A stretch of 64,000 nt of DNA, taken from Brachionus plicatilis. Its lineage: Eukaryota; Rotifera; Eurotatoria; Ploima; Brachionidae. Numbering within the stretch: the first letter of the stretch is position 1; each line of letters opens with the position of its first letter. The stretch lies in NCBI GenBank assembly GCA_010279815.1, contig QEOQ01000348.1:220396-284395 (forward strand), given 5' to 3'. This document shows, piece by piece, positions 56,144 through 64,000 of the stretch. The notes below the pieces were generated by a model. The model was given only the letters and a program-made list of their open reading frames with translations, had not been told where the DNA came from and did no database searches. The translations under genes and the position numbers were made by a program.

Positions 56144-56781
56144 TTGCTAATAAATGCGGAATCTGAAAATTTCAGTGTGTTTGTATCGAATGATGAACAT
56201 CAGTACCAAGAAACAAATAAAGAAGCTAGCACTACGTTACCAAAAGAAACAAAAGATAAAATTTATCAGCTTCTTCAAATGGGTGTTACGAGGAACAAGC
56301 AGATTCTGAATGAAATCAAACGTCTATGATCACGATAAGGCAATTAAAAAACGCAAAAGCTTGTTGGAAAAAAAGTCAAATCCTAGCAAATGTCAAATCA
56401 ATACCCATTTTCCAGAAAAGACGACCCGGTAGACCAAAAGTTACGGCAAATGGCTTGGAAAGACAACCCGGTGAAGCAGTCAGTGATTCTAGCGATGAAG
56501 ATACTCATGAAGACTATCTAGATATACCAGTAAATAAGCAAACAAATATACAAATAAACAATACAACAGAAATCATTTATGAAAACGAAGAGGAAGAAGA
56601 AATAAACCACGTTGAATTAAGAATTCCTGCTGGTGTAGACACAACTCAACCCAAACGTGGTCGTGGTAGACCCAAAAAAAGTGTCAACGATTTTCTATCA
56701 AAAAAAAGAGCTGCTTTAAACAATAATCCAAATGATGCTGATCATGTTCCTGAGTCGCGCAATAAAAGAAGAAAATTATAA
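56144..56781 (+). pseudogene. Two adjoining ORFs: transposon-like N-part and AT-hook protein, probably frameshifted
   Basis: ORF 56144-56329 contains LPKETKDKIYQLLQMGVTRN then KQILNEIKR, preceded by CLKGCLKRLFLLINAESENF and an EHQY. This resembles the FLYWCH-like N-terminal region of MULE-type transposon proteins, from memory. ORF 56326-56781 contains two AT hooks, KRRPGRPKV (near its residue 31) and KRGRGRPKKSV, with an acidic stretch between them and a basic nuclear-signal-like end NKRRKL. A third frame (YDHDKAIKKRKSLLEKKSNP) bridges the two, suggesting one ancestral gene broken by two frameshifts, or an unseen intron. AT hooks bind the minor groove of A/T-rich DNA. Whether it is expressed is unknown. 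Confidence 0.5.
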
Positions 56782-57464
56782 GTACTCATTTTTTTATAAA
56801 GTTTTTTTTATTTTCTTGTCTATCAAATAATTTTTTTATCTAGTAAAAAATATTTTTATATAGCGTTTTGTCTTTTTATCTATTAGTTAATAAAAATATC
56901 TAGTTGATTTCATCCTTTTTAATATAATATCTAGTAAATTTCATCTTTTTATCTATTATAATTAATCCTATGCCCCAATTTATTTAGTTACCAAAATTTA
57001 AAATTAAAATTAAATTAAATTTTGCACAAAAAATCTAAAAATATGAAAATGTAGAAATGTAAAATTTTCTACATTTTGCCTTTATTTCTACTAAAATTCA
57101 AATTTTTCGTAAAAATTTAAATTAAAAATTTTCTAATCATCGTTCACTGAGTCTGGCATGTAATTGATGTATCTAGCAAAATTGAGAGGACCTAAAAAAC
57201 TTCCCTGAGGTACTTCACTTTGCTACAGGAAAATAATATTCGAAATTCCTCAGGTGTTTTTTTCTTTAATTTTTTAAATTTTTGTGAAAAATATTTATTA
57301 AATGAATATTATTTTCAAAAAAAAAAAAAAATTTATTACACAAATTTTCTAAATTAGAATAAAAAATTTACACCATATAAAAAGGCTTACTACTGATAAA
57401 AAAACAAAATTATACAATCAAAATCAAAAAATTCATTATAAAAAATATTTTAATAAAAAATTAA
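56782..57464. other. 0.68-kb spacer, 3' side of EP400
   Basis: Contains imperfect repeats of tatctagtaaa/ttttatctatta at 56820-56960 and a hairpin-like gaaaatgtagaaatgtaaaa/ttttctacattttgcc at 57040-57085. No gene is supported. Confidence 0.5.
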
Positions 57465-60400
57465 TTATTGTTTATTTTCATTCTGACTACTCGTTAAATT
57501 CGAGTTATTACTCGATCCGACAACTAAAGTCGGTTCACTGTTGTTCGAATTTTCATTCGAATCGCTGACATTAGTGCCTGAATTGGATGACGTTGCCTGA
57601 ATCAACTGAATTGGCGAAGCATTTATTGAATTCAAGGATTGAATGTTAATGCTCAAATTGTTCTGGTTGCCAAGCTGTCTTAATACCTGGGATAAAGAGG
57701 AATTGATGGGAATGGCTTGCGGTATGCCGGATGTATTAACTCCTGCAGATGTGGCTATTATAGAAAAATTGGGCGCTTGGCTCGAACTAGCAAGCAAAGT
57801 TTTGACAGTGGTCGGTGTTGAACTTGATTTCTGAGCCGGGGTTGTGCTTGTTTTGAGAGTTGGCATGGTGGCACCGCTAGTCAAAGTGCTAACAGATGCT
57901 AATTTTTAATATGAAAAAAAAAAAGATTATTACAGTACGATATGAGAAGATACAACAATTTAAAAATAAGACCCATGCACCGCAAATTCTCATACCGTTA
58001 ATGAAAATAAAAAAATTTTCAATTATTTATAAACTTTATTTAAATAAAATAATAACTTAAAATTATAACAAATAACAAAATTGTTTGGCTTTATTATTTT
58101 CTTTTTCTTTGACCGGGACTACTAGTACTTAGACTAGATTTATTTAGGCTTAGTTCAATGTATTCTTAAAAAGGAAAAAAAAAATTTTTTTTAGAGAATT
58201 TACGGTTTGATGAGGATTATTGAAATGAATTAAAATTAAGAAAAATTATTTAAACTAACTCGTTTGATTGGAATTTGGAGGTGGCTGTTTGGCTGTTTGC
58301 TGCTGGAAAGCTTGTTGAAATTGGATTGGCGTTGAATTGGAAGCGGAGCTAGAGACAGAAGTAGTGTTCAAGGGAGTGGTTTTGGTAAGCCTCTGACCAG
58401 AGTTGGCTTGAACTATTTGAATATTTCCACGGTTGATTACTTGTACCTTTTGTTGAAGAGTGGAAATATTTGTCGAAGAACCCACTTTGCGGATGGTTGT
58501 CTGTGGCTGACCAGTATTTGTGTTCATTACAATGTTCGGCTGCTGAATTACAACTTGACCATTTTGGCTATTCTGACTCGATGAGTTACTCATCAGTTGA
58601 AATTGGCGGAATTGTGGTTGATTAGTCATTATAATACCTAAAAAAAAATTATTAATTTTATAAGTATTGGTATAAATATTTTATTATTTAATATTTTTAT
58701 ATATTTGTGAATCAAAGAAAATAGAATAAAAAATTTTGGAGCTTTTAGTCTTGAATAAATTAACGAAATTTATTTCACATTTTAAAATTTTTATAAATAC
58801 TCATACAGACTACTCCATGGGGTTTTGGTGTAAAATAGTTAATAAGTTAATAAGTATTTTTTATTTTTTTTAAATTAATAAAATTCAACTCGGGATATTA
58901 TCAACATGGCTTATAATTTCGCTATTAGTAAATTTGTTCTTCAAGTAGCAAATAAATTTTTTACAGTGCTGCTAGGATACCTTGAATTCACCATATTTTA
59001 CGTAAAATATGGTTATCTAAAAAACGGTATTTATCGTTAAATAACGCTAATTATCGCAATTTACCCATAATTATTGTAAAATTCAGTGAAAAAAAAAATC
59101 CTAAATTTCTCGAAAAAAAAACAATTTCAAGAAAAAAAATTATTTTTTCGAATTTTTGAAAAAGTAAAGAAAATAAAATTTGATTGAATTTTTTGACGAT
59201 AATTGACGTAAATTTTAGGCAAATTTTTGTACAAAAAGGTGAAAAATGGTAAAAATTCAACAAAAAAAGAAAAACGAATTTTTTATTATTAAATTCTATT
59301 TTTTTTTTAACAAATTATGAAAATTAATATTTTAATACTTAAATAGTACAGCTCTTTTATATGATTTTTGGTAATTTTTGTATTTAATAAACAAAATTTA
59401 ATATGTTCGTACTTAATATTCTCAACAACCGATCTGGGAAAACTAATAAATGTGAAATTCATTCCAAAAGAATCCATTTTCAAAAGAGCTTGGGACAAGG
59501 CAGCAAACAACTTAAAAGCAAAAAACGCTAGAAAATAAAATCTGTTTGTAAATAATATCAAAAAATTAATTTTCATAATTTGTTAAAAAAAAATAAAATA
59601 TAATTATAAAAAATCCATTTTTCCTTCAAAGTTGAATTTTTATCATTTTTCAGAAAAAAAAGACATCTTTTCCAGAATTTTTTCCTAATTTTACCAAAAT
59701 TAACGTAAAATCCTATTAGCTTAATGAATTTTTTGGACTATTATGAAAATACCTATATTGGTACGGCAAATTGAAGTTCATGATCAAATGTAGATTTCAA
59801 ATCAAAATTTTTGGTTTTTGATTGAAAAAAAAAGGTATTTTTTATTCAATTTTTTAATAATAAATGACTATACTTTATTAAACATTATTTGTTTAATCTT
59901 TAATAAGATACAAAATTATATGAATTTTAATCTGAAGTAAAAATAAAATCTCAATCAATATTAAGAAATTTTGCAATCCGAAATTAAGCTTTGTTTCGCT
60001 TTAATTTGTTTTAATTAATATTAAAACATCATTTAAAGTCATAATTTTGATAACATAATGTCGATTTTAAATTTGTCTTTAAAGTTTTCAAATAAAAATT
60101 TTAGAACAATCAGATCGAATAGAAAAAATTGTTTTTTTTTTCAATTAAAATAATAAACATCTTATGTTTAATTTTAAAACAAATTAAAAAAAGCTAATTT
60201 CATCATTTTTATTAAGATTTTAATCAATTAAGTTTTGATCATTTGATCATGATCATGAACTTCAAGTTGCCTATTGGTACATTATTATTAGTATTCTTTC
60301 GAAAGGGGAGATGGTAAATAATGAGGATAATGAGGTTTTCTCATATCATATATGCTTCTAAATAATTTTTTTTTAAATTTTAAGTTAAAAAATGAAATCT

Positions 60401-63400
60401 ATCAATTTTGGTAGGCTTAAATATACAAAAGTCAAAAAAATAACAAGGTTAAGTCTTTAAAAATTCAGTAATATTATAAATTTTATTTTCCTAATTTTTT
60501 TTAATAGTTAATTTTTTTGCCTTATAATTATAACAATCCGAAATTTTATTATAAAAGACAAAAAAGTTACCATTTATAAAATATACCAAGTTTAGTAAAT
60601 TAGCTCTGGATATTGATCGGGTTTTTAACGCAATAGGCGCTGAATAAAAGCATCAAATCACATTTTTTAAAAAGTCAATATTTGACTATGTGATATGACA
60701 CGCATTCATGGAACATTCTATAATATCTTTAATTATTCAAGTTAAATAATGTGTAATCTGTTTTTATTATTATTTTTTATTATTTGTGAATTTTTATATT
60801 CTATTACAGTCGATCCTCCGTATAACGAACCCCCATATAACGAAATCCTCTTTATTAATCGAATCAGAATCCAGGAACCGATTTTTTATAAAGGAAAAAG
60901 ATTGCTAATTTTCTTTGATACAACGAACCTCTTTATAACGAAATCCCGATATAACGAACCAATAAAAAAAAAAACGAGTTTTACTTTTATTAAGAAAAAA
61001 ACCTTTATTTAACGAATTTTAAAAAAATGACATCCGTTAATTAACACCTTGATAATGAAAAATAGTAAATAAATACTTGATAATTACTAATTATTGTTCA
61101 TCTAAAATTTCTAATTGATAAAAATGAATGAAAAACAAGTTTGCAAAAAGAGAAAATGTATGTCTCTTGAAGTCAAGATAAAAATTATAAAAAAGCATAC
61201 TGAGCAAAAAATAACCAGTTCAAAGCCGGCCAAAGAACACAACGTTAATGCTTCTACAATTTCTACTATTACGCGTCGAAAGCAAAAATTTTAGAACATT
61301 ACGAAAAGTACCTAGCCGGTCCAGAAAAAAAGCATATAAAATTGCATCCTTTGAGAAGAAACTCGATTTCGATAAATTCGCCTATGTGTCAATCGATAGC
61401 AACTTGGCTGCGCGCGGAATTCTCTCAGAGGCAGAAATCGTCTATTCAATAGCAACAAACAATCCAGTAGAGCAAGACAGTGATGCAGAAATTGAAGAGC
61501 AACAAGATGCATATAAACAAGTGATTAACTCAAAAGAAGCAATCGATAGAATAAATGAAATGAAACAATTTTTTTTAATCAAAAAAGATGACAATTCTAA
61601 TGTAATTTATTTATTATTTAATATTGAAAATTCTATAATTGAAGGTAGCTTTACCAAATAGCCATCTACTACCGATTTTTTTCAAAAAATTTAACTTTAG
61701 TTTTTTTTCGCATTTTTATTTTAGTTTTTTTAATCAATAAAATTTGGTTTAAAATTTTTTTTGTTCCTATCATTTTATATGGAATTTCGATATAACGATA
61801 TTCCATAAACCGAATACCGAATTTTCCGCCCAAAGAGTTCGTTATAACGAGGTTTGACTGCACTTAACTTTTAATGCTTTTAATCATGTCAAATCAATAC
61901 TGTAGAAATACAAAAGAAAAAAAAAGATTACCTTGTTTTTGTTGATTAGACAGGGACACATTGTTAATTGGTTTGATCAAAGTGGTTATAGTAGATGGCT
62001 GACCAGTAGAGCCCTGCTGCCTACTGACAATATTCTGCACTGTGTTTACACTGGTGTTAGAATTGGCAGACTGCACAGTAATAACTTGAGGTGTTTGCTG
62101 ATGTGTCTGCACACTAGCTTGATTTTGTGCATTACCAGCAGTATTTTGTTTGGCAACTGTTTCTTCTTGTTTGACCGCTTGAACACTTTGCTGTTGTTGC
62201 TGCTGAATTTGTTGAATAGTTTGTTGAATGGTGGCTTTGGGCATGCTGGACTGAGGGCTCTGTCTGATTAGAATGGAAGTTGCCGGACTAGACCTTTGCA
62301 CAGTGGGAACATTTTGTTGACCGCCACTCTGCTGCTGAGCGACAACAACCGGACTCTGCGAGGCCGGCCTTTGTGCGCCCATTTGCTGCTGCATTTGTTT
62401 ATTTATTTTTTGCTGTTGAATCAACTGTTTTGTCTGAGTGGTCACTTGGCTGGGAGACGGAGGCGGCTGGGCAGAACTGGCCGCAGCAGCCGCAGCGGCC
62501 GTAATGCCAGCCACAGTTGTTTTTTTTCTCAATTCATTCAGACTGCTATTTTTGTTGCTCTGATTCGAATAAAACCGAATCGCCTGCTGTCCACTGGACT
62601 GGTGCAACTGCTGATTGCTGATTATAGAAGAAATGGTCTGTGAGCCCGAGCCAGAGCTCGAAATCGGCACCGCAATTGTAATCTGTGGCTGCTGCTGCTG
62701 TTGCTGCTGACTGATGGTTTGTGTGGCCGGACTAGTGGACTGTACCAGCGATCTGAGACTGGTTTGGCTCTGAGCTTGCTGATTTTGGTAGAAAATGGTC
62801 TGGTTTTGCTGATTTTGAATGATGGCCGATATGGATTGAGGCTTTTGCAAGTGTTGCTGCACAGTTTGGGGCTGGCTTGGCGTCATTGGCGAGGTTTGCT
62901 GCTGCTTAGGCTTTTCGATTGATTGCTGAGCGACAGCAGCGGCCGAAGCGGCCAGTTGGGCCGCCAGAGCCGACGTGGCTCGCTGCTGTTGCTGCAAGTG
63001 GCTCAAAATGGTCTGGTTCTTGTGAGCAGACGGCGTGGGCGATCCAGTTTGGGTTTGTTTGATGGGCTGAGTCTGGCTGGGACTTGCGGGCACTTGACTC
63101 GGCACTGGACTGGTCACTACCAAGCTGGCTTGTTTGGCTTGTTTTTCTTTTAGGATTTTCATGTCCGAAAAGTACTTTGGAGTGCGGAAGTGGATGGAGT
63201 CGGCGTTTATGTTGGTAGTTTGAGTGTGAGATTGTTTGATGGCAGTGATTAGGGCATTTGTGGCGTTGGTGACAAAGCTGGACACGATGGGAGTTTGTGG
63301 CAGACTTGAGTTGAATCTGGAGAGCAAATTTTGGTGATTTAGCTGGTGAGCGGGGCCCAGAGGCTGCTGAAGACTGTAGGCAGTGAATTGGGTGGGCTGC

Positions 63401-63819
63401 TGCACACTGAATATGGAAAATTGGGACTGGTGTCTTTTTTTGCCAATGCTGGTTATTTTGTCGAATCTTCTGTTCTGGTTCTGGACCAGTTGTTTGTAGT
63501 TGTCCTGCAAAAAGAGTTGGTTGGTGCGCAGGGTTTTGGTTTTGGTGATGTTGAGCACCACTGGTTTGTTGGGCGTTTTTATTTTGGTGCCGGATTGTTC
63601 CGCCTGGAGCATTTGCTGCTTTTTGTTCTGGATCTCGGTGAGACAGAGTTCCTCGCGTTTCAAAATCACATTCTCGAATCTTTTTCTGCATTCTTGCGCA
63701 CTGCGGTATTGTTTGGTAAAGCCTGAGCTCACCATATCGCTTACTAGGTCCCAGTTGACTTGATGGCTTGGGGCTATTGGCTGCAAGTTCAGCGGCAGTT
63801 CCAGCACCACTTGCAAAGC
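57465..63819 (-). CDS. EP400: EP400/Domino (p400) chromatin remodeller, C-terminal part
   Basis: C-terminal region of the SWR1-class ATPase subunit of the TIP60/NuA4 complex, which deposits H2A.Z. Three exons, 63819-61932, 58637-58260 and 57898-57465 (phases consistent), 899 aa here. The helicase/HSA part lies upstream, outside the window. The first exon opens in the SANT/Myb domain: ALQVVLELPLNL, HQVNWDLVSDMVSSGFTKQY and RSAQECRKRFENVILKREE, all matching EP400/Domino. The remainder is Gln/Ser/Thr/Pro-rich low complexity with a poly-Ala run (AAAAAAAS), as in Domino-A/EP400 tails. An acceptor (tttggtgtatag/GCTTTG) fixes the left exon border. The 3.3-kb intron 58638-61931 holds three transposon-derived blocks. 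The CAG-rich repeats are in frame. Confidence 0.92.
58990..59013. repeat. 24-bp perfect palindrome
   Basis: Half-site ACCATATTTTAC followed by its exact inverse. It lies within the long EP400 intron. Next to it are TATTTATCGTTAAATAACG and GCTAATTATCGCAATTT, which look like decayed short inverted units. It could be a transposon end or a protein-binding site; undetermined. Confidence 0.7.
59301..59592. mobile_element. Probable short TIR element carrying a captured frame
   Basis: Left TTAACAAATTATGAAAATTA and right TAATTTTCATAATTTGTTAA are exact inverse copies about 290 bp apart. The interior has a less A/T-biased stretch. On the plus strand this reads DLGKLINVKFIPKESIFKRA then WDKAANNLKAKNARK and a stop. 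Not recognised. Confidence 0.55.
59765..60271. mobile_element. TIR element, GGCAAATTGAAGTTCATGATC ends, perfect 9-bp target duplication
   Basis: 507 bp. The left end GGCAAATTGAAGTTCATGAT and right end ATCATGAACTTCAAGTTGCC are inverted repeats. tattggtac flanks both sides exactly (59756-59764 and 60272-60280). No ORF. Inserted in the EP400 intron. Confidence 0.9.
60807..61860. mobile_element. pogo/Tigger-type DNA transposon, internally deleted
   Basis: The left end CAGTCGATCCTCCGTATAAC and right end (inverse of CAGTCAAACCTCGTTATAAC) are inverted repeats with the TATAACGAA motif repeated inside both ends. This is typical of Tigger/pogo. The target duplication is TA on the left (60805-60806) and CA on the right, so one side is mutated. 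The interior encodes only the N-terminal DNA-binding part and the C-terminal tail of the transposase. Confidence 0.88.
61124..61661 (+). pseudogene. Tigger/pogo transposase remnant (HTH N-terminus joined to acidic C-terminus)
   Basis: 61124-61294 reads MNEKQVCKKRKCMSLEVKIK then IIKKHTEQKITSSKPAKEHN and VNASTISTITRRKQKF, the pipsqueak/CENP-B-like helix-turn-helix. It then stops. One frame over, KILEHYEKYLAGPEKKHIKL continues the second DNA-binding subdomain. In a third frame ILSEAEIVYSIATNN and EQDSDAEIEEQQDAY, then KEAIDRINEMKQFF, match the acidic C-terminal tail of these transposases. The DDD catalytic core between them is missing. Inactive. Confidence 0.85.
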
Positions 63820-64000
63820 CTATACACCAAAAATCATAAATAAATAAAAAAGAAAAAAAAAAAAAAATTTTCGCCTCTAACCGGTTATGTAATCAGCTGA
63901 TAACACATTTTGTTATCAAACTGGTCACCTCTGGTTTTGTTATCATGCGGTAAGCAAAAAAAGTTATCAAAAAAAATTTAAAAAAAAATTATTCAAAAAT
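63820..64000 (-). other. Start of an EP400 intron running off the window
   Basis: Lies 5' of the 63819 acceptor in the EP400 reading direction. It contains A runs and an imperfect inverted motif tgataacacattttgttatc / ggttttgttatcatgcgg (63898-63955). No coding sequence seen. Confidence 0.6.

Noticed and set aside
1..64000. CRISPR arrays, prokaryotic operons, phage or toxin-antitoxin systems
   Set aside because: No regularly spaced direct repeats with unique spacers and no prokaryotic gene organisation; spliced metazoan genes throughout.

Overview
This is a very AT-rich (mostly A/T outside exons) animal nuclear contig. The evidence is intron-containing orthologues of metazoan genes: GRK2, nibrin, RYBP/YAF2, EP400/Domino, COG8, CLP1, PEX19, an SLC22 transporter and a chitin-binding (CBM14) protein. 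Most introns are about 45-75 bp. The combination fits a small invertebrate; a monogonont rotifer such as Brachionus is my best guess, but nothing in the window proves it. One assembly gap (N) lies at 52365-53023.

Layout. 1-6811 (-): 5' half of a GRK2/3-type receptor kinase, with one intron of about 5.7 kb full of transposable elements. 6812-13354: microsatellite-bearing intergenic DNA. 13355-13725 and 20645-20896: two copies of a divergent tRNA-Pro(UGG) pair. Between them are ANAPC16-like (-), CLP1 (-) with a U12-type intron, and an ABHD4-like hydrolase (+). 21078-25202 (+): mitochondrial Obg GTPase MTG2, a Ser/Asn-rich orphan, and PEX19. 25433-35675: repeats, an orphan protein of tandem 18-residue units (+), and an SLC22 carrier (-). 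35858-38258 (-): nibrin, with a small secreted basic protein encoded on the opposite strand inside one intron. 40788-42016: a piggyBac remnant invaded by a LINE. 42645-44015 (+): RYBP/YAF2 and a small orphan. 44565-46133: nested transposons. 47405-48022 (+): a four-helix membrane protein. 49065-50108 (-): a secreted three-domain CBM14 protein. 51526-53250: a MITE, a LINE fragment, the gap and a 106-bp tandem repeat. 53261-55081 (-): COG8. 55273-56781: a hAT-like MITE, a Tc1/mariner remnant and AT-hook ORFs. 57465-63819 (-): the C-terminal part of EP400/Domino, whose 3.3-kb intron holds a pogo/Tigger deletion derivative and MITEs.

The genes are unrelated housekeeping or orphan loci with no operon-like logic. 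The most distinctive feature is a set of short inverted-repeat elements that all begin GGCA and end TGCC, mostly with 8-9 bp target duplications. Several are near-perfect fold-backs, and they are repeatedly nested in introns and in other transposons.
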